This document shows, piece after piece, positions 8,432-14,835 of a DNA stretch of 32,477 nt (positions within the stretch are counted from its first letter, which is position 1; every line of letters begins with the position of its first letter). Under the pieces are notes generated by a model. It searched no databases. It saw only the letters and a program-made list of their open reading frames with translations, and was not told where the DNA came from. A program made the position numbers and the translations under genes. Source of the DNA: Deltaproteobacteria bacterium (lineage in GTDB: Bacteria; Myxococcota_A; Polyangia; GCA-2747355); assembly GCA_019314525.1 (NCBI GenBank), contig JAFCZD010000007.1:1-32477 (forward strand). The letters run 5' to 3'.

Positions 8432-9094
8432 ATGGCTGAACGTTTTGTCGCTGGATATACCGTCGCCTCAGGCGCTTTGTCAGGGCTGGTGGGAGCGAGG
8501 ACGCTCCAGGGCGCTGATCTTTTGCGAGGGGTGGACGAGGACTTCGTTGAAGACTTGACCGCGACCCTCGACCTCGAGGAAGAGGAGCTCATCTCGTTGC
8601 TGGACGAGATTTTTTCCGGTGAGCTGCAGGAGGAGCACGCCAGCGAGTATCTGCGGGTCTTGGAGCTGATCTTGGTTGCTCGCTGCAACAAGCTCGAAAG
8701 CGAGCTAGAGCTCGTTCTCACCTACTACCTGCCCAACGATACGTCTGGTCGCTGGAACCCTGTCCTTGCCGCCCTCGGGATGAGCACACTGGCCAAGCAG
8801 TTTGGCGAAACCACCCTCGCGTTCCCCTGGAAGCACGTGAGCAACGTCATCTGGCCGGGCGTGATGGCCTTCACGCCGGCCAAGCTGCGCGTTCTTCGTG
8901 TGGAGCTAGACGGCGATTGGCGCGGGCGTCTGCAGGCTTTGCCCGTTGGTCTTCTCATAAATGCAGACTCGGATTGGGATCCAGCCGAATGCCGCACGGA
9001 GCTGGAAGAAGGATTGAGCACCCTCTCCACATGGGTCGACGTGGCGCTCTCGCGCAACGAGGGTCTGATCCTTTGGATGGATGGTGACCAATAG
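8432..9094 (+). CDS. Uncharacterised 220-residue soluble protein
   Basis: A strong ribosome site (GGAGGAG) lies just upstream of the ATG, 15 bp after the tldE stop, so the gene very likely belongs to the tldDE operon. There is no signal peptide or membrane segment. Residues 30-65 are very acidic (DEDFVEDLTATLDLEEEELISLLDEIF). The C-terminal half has a mixed alpha/beta look, with WKHVSNVIWPGVMAFTPAKLRVL, then LSTLSTWVDVALSRNEGLILWMDGDQ. The ending recalls small proteins of the DUF7691 type, but this is a weak impression from memory. The position makes it a candidate substrate, adaptor or regulator of TldD/TldE. Confidence 0.75.
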   Translation: MAERFVAGYTVASGALSGLVGARTLQGADLLRGVDEDFVEDLTATLDLEEEELISLLDEIFSGELQEEHASEYLRVLELILVARCNKLESELELVLTYYLPNDTSGRWNPVLAALGMSTLAKQFGETTLAFPWKHVSNVIWPGVMAFTPAKLRVLRVELDGDWRGRLQALPVGLLINADSDWDPAECRTELEEGLSTLSTWVDVALSRNEGLILWMDGDQ

Positions 9095-9146
9095 CGTTTG
9101 TCGTGAATCAAGACGCCATCGAGGAGGCGGGTTTGAAGCGGACGAT

Positions 9147-9656
9147 CTAGAGACCGAAGTGCGCCTGAAAGCGCTTGGAGCGGTTGATGGGATCGGTCTG
9201 GTTGTGCCAGGTCGTGCCGTCCATTGTGACCCAAACCTCGACGCTCTGACGGTGGGTGTGGTTCCCGCCATAGCCAGAGACCCCAGTGGTAACCTTGGGC
9301 ATCTTGCCTGAGAGGTGCATTCCGTATTGGGCGCTCTTGCTCGGCTTGAGGTTCACACGCACGGTTTGGTTCCCACCGTATTCATAACCATTGTAGTTGG
9401 GATAGCTGCGAATGATCACCGTCGCGCGGGATTTGTCGGTGAGGTTTTTGGCCTGCAGGTTGATGTAGCCTGTGGCCGTGTGGTTGAAGGTTGGCTTTGT
9501 GTTGTGTGTGTTCGTGCGCTTGTGCTGCCTGTCGATAGAGAGGCGGATGTTCGTGGTGCTCTTCAGGTTTGTTCTTTTCCACCCGTTTGCATCAGCTGAA
9601 CTCGACCAGACGCATGCGACCAACAGCAGGCTTAGACCCCAGATTGTTTTTTTCAT
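9147..9656 (-). CDS. Small exported protein, unrecognised, sigma54-controlled
   Basis: The protein has 169 residues. MKKTIWGLSLLLVACVWSSSADANG is a Sec signal peptide with probable cleavage after ADA. The mature part is rich in Asn, Thr, His and Tyr and has alternating polar and hydrophobic strands (ATVIIRSYPNYNGYEYGGNQTVRVNL, SVEVWVTMDGTTWHN), which suggests an all-beta secreted domain. It has no Cys after the leader and no lipobox. The ATG has AGGAG about 8 nt upstream. A near-consensus sigma54 promoter ends 26 nt before the start. I do not recognise the family. It converges with the gene ending at 9094. Confidence 0.75.
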   Translation of the reverse strand: MKKTIWGLSLLLVACVWSSSADANGWKRTNLKSTTNIRLSIDRQHKRTNTHNTKPTFNHTATGYINLQAKNLTDKSRATVIIRSYPNYNGYEYGGNQTVRVNLKPSKSAQYGMHLSGKMPKVTTGVSGYGGNHTHRQSVEVWVTMDGTTWHNQTDPINRSKRFQAHFGL

Positions 9657-9682
9657 GATGAATCTCCTGGGGGGCCCTACAC

Positions 9683-9698
9683 TGCAAAGCTCGCGCCA
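9683..9698 (-). promoter_or_regulatory. sigma54 (-24/-12) promoter upstream of the 169-residue exported protein
   Basis: On the minus strand the 16-mer reads TGGCGCG-AGCT-TTGCA, against the sigma54 consensus TGGCACG-N4-TTGCW. There is one mismatch, and the required GG-N10-GC spacing is exact. It ends 26 nt before the ATG at 9656, leaving a short leader that contains AGGAG. Confidence 0.75.
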
Positions 9699-9804
9699 AA
9701 GCTAAGGTGCCGAGGAGACACCCTTATTGGATGCATAGCCCTTGTTGAAAACCGGAAGGAGAGGAATGCCGAATGGTCAGTATGGAGGTAGGAGTGGAGG
9801 CGGG

Positions 9805-10707
9805 CTACTTCTTTTGGCTTGTTTGGGCAGCCTCGAACTGGGCTACCAGGCCGTCGGTGAGGGTCGTGAGCAGGCCTGCGTTCAGCTCTGCGGCCGTGAA
9901 GCTCTTTTTCGAAAGAAACTGCTGAGAGCCACCTGTACCGGAGGAATATTCAGAGGCGAAGGCCTTCAGCCCCACTTGGTAGCGAGGATTTCCGTCCTTT
10001 GTGCGAGTCGTGCGGTCGAGGGCCACAAAGGCCTCCCATTGTGAAATCGGCCTTCCATTGAACAAGCCACCTCTGCTGCCAGTGGCACCCTTGAGAGACA
10101 TGGAGAAGGGAAACTTCTTTGTGCCTGCTTCTAAGGTCGCCAGCTGAATGCTATTGGCCGGGAGCATGAGGCGCACTCGGGCGATGGATGGTGTCTTCAG
10201 CGTGCGATCGTAGGAGTTCGCCGGGACGCCGCGCTTCTTGGCCAGAAAAGAGAGCAGTTGATTCTGCTCCCAACTTTGTACCAGATCTTTGCCTTGGATT
10301 TCCGTTTGTCCCTTTTCAAGGCTACAAGCGACCCAGTTCGACTTGGGTTTTCTGGCTTCCCGGATACGCCGGTTATTCTGATTGTGCACTTCGTTGGCAG
10401 CATAGCTGCGCTGCAGCTTTTGCAGGTCGCCCACGCTCATGATCTTGACCGTGTTGTCGGGCATGGTGACGGCGACAGTGGAGCCGACAGCGATGGGTTC
10501 GAGCTTCATCTTGGCCGCGTTGGGGTGGCGGTGAATCTGGCCCTTGGATTGAACGTAATGCTGTTCCGCCCGTCGTTTGTGAGCTGGAAAGTTGAAGGAG
10601 CCATCCCGACCGAGGGTGCCCTTGAGTTGGACATACTTGAACTGAGCGGCGCCAGCTGTCATCGGCAGGAGCAAGCTGGCAACGGTGAGTAGCAGGATTT
10701 TCTTCAT
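9805..10707 (-). CDS. Exported 300-residue protein, unrecognised, sigma54-controlled
   Basis: MKKILLLTVASLLLPMTAGAAQ is a Sec signal peptide. The mature protein is basic and mostly hydrophilic, without Cys pairs, lipobox or membrane anchor. Segments such as KRRAEQHYVQSKGQIHRHPNA and HNQNNRRIREARK are strongly charged, whereas the C-terminal half (PFSMSLKGATGSRGGLFNGRPISQWEAFVALDRTTR) looks beta-rich. There are few Cys residues in the mature part. The ribosome site GAGGAG stands about 8 nt before the ATG, and a -24/-12 promoter ends 26 nt upstream, the same geometry as in the 169-residue gene. No family was recognised. Confidence 0.75.
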   Translation of the reverse strand: MKKILLLTVASLLLPMTAGAAQFKYVQLKGTLGRDGSFNFPAHKRRAEQHYVQSKGQIHRHPNAAKMKLEPIAVGSTVAVTMPDNTVKIMSVGDLQKLQRSYAANEVHNQNNRRIREARKPKSNWVACSLEKGQTEIQGKDLVQSWEQNQLLSFLAKKRGVPANSYDRTLKTPSIARVRLMLPANSIQLATLEAGTKKFPFSMSLKGATGSRGGLFNGRPISQWEAFVALDRTTRTKDGNPRYQVGLKAFASEYSSGTGGSQQFLSKKSFTAAELNAGLLTTLTDGLVAQFEAAQTSQKK

Positions 10708-10733
10708 GTAGGTCTCTCCTCATGAAGCAACAT

Positions 10734-10749
10734 TGCATCAAACATGCCA
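10734..10749 (-). promoter_or_regulatory. sigma54 (-24/-12) promoter upstream of the 300-residue exported protein
   Basis: The minus strand reads TGGCATG-TTTG-ATGCA, two mismatches from TGGCACG-N4-TTGCW with the correct GG-N10-GC spacing. It ends 26 nt before the ATG at 10707, identical to the spacing at 9683-9698. The rest of the 117-bp gap (10708-10824) holds no gene. Confidence 0.65.
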
Positions 10750-10824
10750 TGAAAATGATCAATCTTCTTGGGCATGCGAGTTCGATTTTTTGCGCAGGAG
10801 TGGCCAATGAAGTTGCTCAAGTGG

Positions 10825-12249
10825 CTACGCCGAGAGGGTGTCGCGCCATTGGAGCATTCTGTACAGACGGAACCACACACACAGCAGCGCCAGGCACGCT
10901 AGGATCCAGCTTCCACCGGCGGGTCCTGAGTGGCTGCAGCCACCGCTCAGCTTCACGTCCTCGCCTGGGCCAGCTTCCCGGGGGCTTGGTGAGTCTTCGC
11001 CTGCGATTGATGTCCCATCAAGATCGAGTGTGCTCTTGCCATCGCTAGGCTGCACTTGACCAGCCTCATCCATGGGCGCCGTGCCGCGATCTGGAGGAGG
11101 TGGCGTTCCCTGGTCTGCAGGAGGTGGCGTTCCCTGGTCCGCAGGAGGTGGCGTTCCCTGGTCTGCAGGAGGTGGCGTTCCCTGGTCTGCAGGAGGTGGC
11201 GTTCCCTGGTCCGCAGGAGGTTGTGTCGTGCCTGAAGGGGAGCAGCTGTCAGTGGGGCGAAGGGCGTCATAGGCGAGGCATGGGGTGTCGTCCACAGCCG
11301 CCACCAAGCTCCCCTTGCTCGGGTAGACATGGTCCACGCCAGCGGAGTCACGAAAGTGGAAGATGTAACGGTGACACCCCTTGGGTAGGGTGAGTTCTTT
11401 TTCGTAGGAGCCATGATCGGCGGCGCCATAGGCGAGAGAGAGGTCATGGCATACACCTTCCACCACCACCATGGCGATCTTCGGAGGTCCACCTCCGGGT
11501 TTGTAGTAGACCTGCCCAAACGACGGCTTGTCCGCATCTTGAAGACGCCAGGAGTAGGCCGTGAGTTGGAGGCGCCGCTGAAAGCGCGAGCCATAGGCTG
11601 CGATGGGGCGGGTCTCGCTGCCGCCACCAAAGACCTGCACGTGTCGCTGTGTGGCCGCTCCAGGGCCGAGGACGAGGTGCGCCGCCCGCGTGAGGTTATC
11701 CCAGTGGCCGCCTGAGTTGAGCCAGGCCCACATCGCTTGCTCGGCTGAGCGCGTGCCTGAAGCCGCGTTCTCTGAGATGCCCCCTCGGCTGCTGAAGAGG
11801 CCAATGCGGGTGCGCCAGGCGGTGACGCCGCAGGTGGTGACGGGCGCTGTGCATTGCACCTCACCGTCGACGATGCCCAAGGGGCAACATGAGCTGTGGT
11901 CATCACAAAGGGGGCAGCCGTCCTCGGCGAGGTGCCGGGCTTGCCAGCGTGCCGCCTTGTTGAGGTCCAAGGCATAGGACACAGGCGGCACGGGCACCTT
12001 GGTGCTCTCCGGTCGATAGCCGAAGGTTGTGTCGAAGGTCCTGGGATCGGTGCGCATGCGGTTGGTAAAAAAGAGGATCGTGCCCTCTTCGGTATTGGGG
12101 TAGCCATCCTCGGGTACACCGAGGGCGGCGCGTCGATGATCGACCTCGTCCATGGAGCCACTTTTTTGGGGGGTATCCATGGTGCAAGCCGAGCCCCAAG
12201 CCAAAAGCGCGCACAAGAACGCTGGTGCGGCGAACGATCGCGGTCGCAT
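10825..12249 (-). CDS. CAP/SCP-domain lipoprotein with Pro-rich repeats and MYXO-CTERM-like tail
   Basis: The protein has 474 residues. A leader with lipobox GSAC (Cys22) predicts a lipoprotein. Residues about 50-220 look like a CAP (cysteine-rich secretory/PR-1) domain: EEGTILFFTNRMRTDP, then LNKAARWQARHLAEDG, GISENAA, and MWAWLNSGGHWDNL. The second half of the domain region is Cys-rich. A linker contains repeated TPPPADQG octapeptides. The C terminus has GGCSHSGPAGG, a hydrophobic stretch (WILACLALLCVW) and Arg residues, which fits the MYXO-CTERM sorting signal, though 11 extra residues follow. The start has AGGAGG 5 nt upstream, and a TAGAAT -10-like box lies at 12286-12291. It is probably surface exposed. 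CAP proteins vary in activity, so no reaction is claimed. Confidence 0.82.
   Translation of the reverse strand: MRPRSFAAPAFLCALLAWGSACTMDTPQKSGSMDEVDHRRAALGVPEDGYPNTEEGTILFFTNRMRTDPRTFDTTFGYRPESTKVPVPPVSYALDLNKAARWQARHLAEDGCPLCDDHSSCCPLGIVDGEVQCTAPVTTCGVTAWRTRIGLFSSRGGISENAASGTRSAEQAMWAWLNSGGHWDNLTRAAHLVLGPGAATQRHVQVFGGGSETRPIAAYGSRFQRRLQLTAYSWRLQDADKPSFGQVYYKPGGGPPKIAMVVVEGVCHDLSLAYGAADHGSYEKELTLPKGCHRYIFHFRDSAGVDHVYPSKGSLVAAVDDTPCLAYDALRPTDSCSPSGTTQPPADQGTPPPADQGTPPPADQGTPPPADQGTPPPADQGTPPPPDRGTAPMDEAGQVQPSDGKSTLDLDGTSIAGEDSPSPREAGPGEDVKLSGGCSHSGPAGGSWILACLALLCVWFRLYRMLQWRDTLSA
11101..11220. repeat. Five tandem 24-bp units inside the CAP lipoprotein gene
   Basis: Five consecutive 24-bp units (plus strand TGGCGTTCCCTGGTCYGCAG + GAGG) differ only at one C/T position. 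They encode the octapeptide TPPPADQG on the minus strand. The period is a multiple of three, so copy-number change would keep the frame. Confidence 0.95.
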
Positions 12250-12342
12250 CTTTCCTCCTGGTTTGATGGGGCGAGGTATCTCTTGATTCTAGCGGAAAAC
12301 GTGAAGATGTGTGTTATTGCGGCTGGCGCGCTGTTTCCCCAG

Positions 12343-13815
12343 CTACTCCAACTCAGCGGAGATCATCGGCCCTGAAAACACCAACGCCTTGTTCTTCACC
12401 GCGCCGATCAACTTAAAGCTCGAGGGGGTGTTGTCGCAGTCGAGATCACCTCGAGCTTCCAGCGTCAACACCAGCGCTTTGCCGCGGCCTGTGCGCAGTA
12501 CCCGGTACTGGTAGCGGTAGGGAGGCGTAGGGGCGAAACCCAAGGCCTGGAAGGTGGGGGTCTTGAACGTCACAAGACCGGCACTGGATTTTGCTCGTCG
12601 TTGGCACGAGCTCTGGGCGGGGGTCCAGGGTGTGCTCTTGAGCCGCGCCAGCTTGCGGGCTCCACCACGGGTGGCAAAGAGCGTCTGGGCGCCGCGCTGG
12701 AGCTGCTGAATGCCCTCGCGGGCCTCCATGGACTTCGACTTGCGCAGGTATTTGATGAAAGCGGGGATCGCAACAGCGGCCAACACGCCCACCATGGGCA
12801 GCCCCCCAACGTCCATCATGGGCACCTTGAAGCGGCTTGTCAGCGTTCCGCTCTCGTCGTCGAGGCGAGGGGTGGCTTCTTCGATCACCTTCTTGGCGAG
12901 GTGATAGGCGGCGATGGCGATCGCACCTTTGGCGACGTCGCTGCCGCGCTTGGCCATGGTTTTCTGGTGCAACATGCGGGTGATCACAGCCCCTGTGCCC
13001 ATGGCATAGAGCGGTGGCACGCGGCCCATGAGGGTGGGGTCACCTTCAACCTGCAGCGTCACCTCGTAGTGCTTGCTCACGGTCACCGCGGCGTGTCGCA
13101 TGCCAAAAGCCGCCGCGGCCTGACCGAAGGCCAAGAGGTTCACGCTGCCAGCGAGCACAGGTTTTTGGCCGGCGAGCGCTTGGAGCTTGGCGGCGAGGGG
13201 GCTGGGCGTGCTGCTCTGGCGCTGGTCAATCACCGACGTCACTGCTCGTCGACTCCCCACGAGCAGGGCGTCATCCACCAAGGCGGCCACCACCTTGCCG
13301 TCAAGGGCGATCAGGGGGATGCCCTGGTGTTGCCCTGCGAGGGGTCCCCGCAAGGCGCGCCCGCTTGCCCCCTGCAGCGAGAGCCGGAGGCAGAACTCGG
13401 GTTGCGGTTGCAGCGCGGTGACGAACACCGCCAACCCGCCCTGCTGTTGACTCACGAGGTCGATGCCGAGGGCCTTGTGAAGAAAGGTCGAGAGTTCTTT
13501 CTTTAGCTCCGGGATCTCGTTGACGAGGCCACGCAGGGCTCGCAGGCCAAACTCAGGGCCCAAGGCGACGACGCCAATGGCCTGGTGGGGGATTGCCGCC
13601 AAGAGCCTGGCGTCCCAAGCGGGGCCTTTTGTGTTTTGTGTGCTCTTGAGGGCTCGTGGCCTGTCAGCCTCCTCTGCTTCGTGTTTCGTCTCCACGTGCG
13701 TTTTGATGGCCGTGGGTGGAAGAGTCGGGTTGTTCAAATTTCCACCGGTCGCACAGGCGCCCAGGGTTAGCGCGAGGGTGAGGGAGAGTGTGGCGAACGT
13801 CTGGGTACAAACCAT
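12343..13815 (-). CDS. Lipoprotein with an internal type IV pilin-like segment
   Basis: The protein has 490 residues. The leader ends in lipobox LGAC (Cys21), and the ATG has AGGAG 6-7 nt upstream. Residues 75-270 form an alpha/beta region (AIGVVALGPEFGLRALRGLV, GGLAVFVTALQPQPEFCLRLSL) that resembles DUF3352-like or other substrate-free lipoprotein domains, without a firm match. At residues 341-380 the sequence MVGVLAAVAIPAFIKYLRKSK...EAREGIQQLQRGAQTLF has the hydrophobic helix and amphipathic continuation of type IV pilins, but sits 340 residues into the protein without a prepilin cleavage site. The last 100 residues, with paired Cys (SSCQRR, DLDCDN), look like a pilin-type globular head. 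The function is unknown. Confidence 0.78.
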   Translation of the reverse strand: MVCTQTFATLSLTLALTLGACATGGNLNNPTLPPTAIKTHVETKHEAEEADRPRALKSTQNTKGPAWDARLLAAIPHQAIGVVALGPEFGLRALRGLVNEIPELKKELSTFLHKALGIDLVSQQQGGLAVFVTALQPQPEFCLRLSLQGASGRALRGPLAGQHQGIPLIALDGKVVAALVDDALLVGSRRAVTSVIDQRQSSTPSPLAAKLQALAGQKPVLAGSVNLLAFGQAAAAFGMRHAAVTVSKHYEVTLQVEGDPTLMGRVPPLYAMGTGAVITRMLHQKTMAKRGSDVAKGAIAIAAYHLAKKVIEEATPRLDDESGTLTSRFKVPMMDVGGLPMVGVLAAVAIPAFIKYLRKSKSMEAREGIQQLQRGAQTLFATRGGARKLARLKSTPWTPAQSSCQRRAKSSAGLVTFKTPTFQALGFAPTPPYRYQYRVLRTGRGKALVLTLEARGDLDCDNTPSSFKLIGAVKNKALVFSGPMISAELE

Positions 13816-13915
13816 GATCGACTCCTTCTACTGACGAGGCCAAGAACCGTCGTCTTGGTAGCGGAGACCCTAGCATGGAGCTGGTGATGCGGTCCCCAGC
13901 TAGCGCGTGGAGGAA

Positions 13916-14767
13916 CTACATCGGCTGGGCGAAACCCTTCCTCACCAGCTCGGCGTTGAGGTGGCGACCTTTGGAAAAAACCCGCTGCTCGTTCTCGACG
14001 CCGGGCGCGTAGAAGATATGCCCGACATAGCGGCCGTAGAGATCAACCTTGTTGGTCTTGACCACGACGAAGGGAACCTTCGCCAAGGTGTCGCGGACGA
14101 AGTCGCGAGCGTCTCTTCCTGCCTTCTCGCCCAGTGGCGGGGTATCTAGCCGCGCCAGGCGCACGCGTTGTCGCTTCAGCACGTGAAAGCCAAGATCGAT
14201 CACGAGCAACAAGGTGTCACCGTCGATCACCCGCTCAACGGTAGCCTTGTAGACGTAGGTCGCTTCCTGGGGGCGGGGCAGAGCCTTGCTCTTTCCGGTG
14301 GCTCCTGGCGCTACAAGGCAGGCTTGGGCATGGGCGTCATGGTGGATGGCGTCGACGAGCTGGCGCACAGTCCACTCACTCGTGGCCGTCTGTGCTTCGT
14401 ACCAGGCGCGGACGTCGTCGTCTTTGACGCGTACCAACTCACGATAGTGTGCCCAGCGTAAGCCCATATGTTCGGTGGGGACCTCGGGATAGAGGCGGGC
14501 GAAGAGCATCGCTCGTTGCAACACCCGCAGGTTGAGGTTCAGCTCGTCTCCGAGTTCGCGCAGAATGCCACTTCCATAGCCCGCACGCTCCGTTAGCTCT
14601 TCGGCGATGATGCGTTGACCGAGCCCATGATAGGTGCGCACAAGCTCACGGCCCAAGGCGGCTTCGGCGCGAGCTTTGCCCTCTTCCAGTAGTTGGCGGA
14701 GATCTGCGAGGAGGCGGTTGTAGGAGCGCTTGGAGAGCACGAGTTCGGCGTTGGTGGTCTTGGCCAT
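13916..14767 (-). CDS. DUF1016_N (YhcG-type N-terminal) domain fused to a staphylococcal-nuclease-like domain
   Basis: The protein has 283 residues. Residues 10-145 match the DUF1016 N-terminal domain (LLADLRQLLEEGKARAEAALGRELVRTYHGLGQRI, GYGSGILRELGDEL, WAHYRELVRV), a helical module found in nuclease-like YhcG proteins. Residues 172-283 are a thermonuclease fold: RVIDGDT (metal-binding D182, D184), RLARLDTP (R203 and D208 match Arg35 and Asp40), LYGR (R246 matches Arg87). The residue at the catalytic Glu43 position is Pro211, so normal catalysis is doubtful. No signal peptide is present, so it should act in the cytoplasm, presumably on nucleic acid. AGGAGA precedes the ATG, and a perfect inverted repeat lies 10 bp upstream. 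It is the only cytoplasmic-type gene amid exported-protein genes, which suggests acquisition. Confidence 0.85.
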   Translation of the reverse strand: MAKTTNAELVLSKRSYNRLLADLRQLLEEGKARAEAALGRELVRTYHGLGQRIIAEELTERAGYGSGILRELGDELNLNLRVLQRAMLFARLYPEVPTEHMGLRWAHYRELVRVKDDDVRAWYEAQTATSEWTVRQLVDAIHHDAHAQACLVAPGATGKSKALPRPQEATYVYKATVERVIDGDTLLLVIDLGFHVLKRQRVRLARLDTPPLGEKAGRDARDFVRDTLAKVPFVVVKTNKVDLYGRYVGHIFYAPGVENEQRVFSKGRHLNAELVRKGFAQPM

Positions 14768-14777
14768 GAAGGATCTC

Positions 14778-14814
14778 CTAAAACAATACGACCACCGTGG
14801 TCGTATTGTTTTAG
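14778..14814. repeat. Perfect 37-bp inverted repeat (18-bp arms, 1-nt centre)
   Basis: The arm CTAAAACAATACGACCAC (14778-14795) is exactly complementary to 14797-14814, around the single base at 14796. It sits between the stop of the FG-GAP lipoprotein gene (14832) and the start of the DUF1016-nuclease gene (14767), and its near edge overlaps the ribosome-site region. It could be an operator for the nuclease gene, a terminator for the lipoprotein gene (long stem with a T-rich edge), or both. Confidence 0.9.
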
Positions 14815-14835
14815 TCTAGCATGGCGCTCTCTCAA
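14808..14835 (-). promoter_or_regulatory. Candidate promoter for the DUF1016-nuclease gene
   Basis: On the minus strand TTGAGA (14830-14835) and TAAAAC (14808-14813) are 16 nt apart. The -10 box lies in the outer arm of the inverted repeat, so a protein bound to the repeat would block initiation. This is inferred from sequence match only. Confidence 0.3.

Noticed and set aside
10813-10821. TTGCTCAAG, identical to half of the dyad at 16331-16363
   Set aside because: Only a single half-site is present and it lies at the 3' end of the CAP gene, so chance is likely.
11072-11393. Open frames with VPWSAGGG or FPGLQEVA repeats on the plus strand
   Set aside because: They are antisense readings of the 24-bp repeat in the CAP lipoprotein gene, without ribosome sites or recognisable domains.
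13872-13898. AGCTGG/CCAGCT hairpin downstream of the DUF1016-nuclease gene
   Set aside because: The stem is 6 bp with a long loop and no T-run, so it is too weak to call a terminator.
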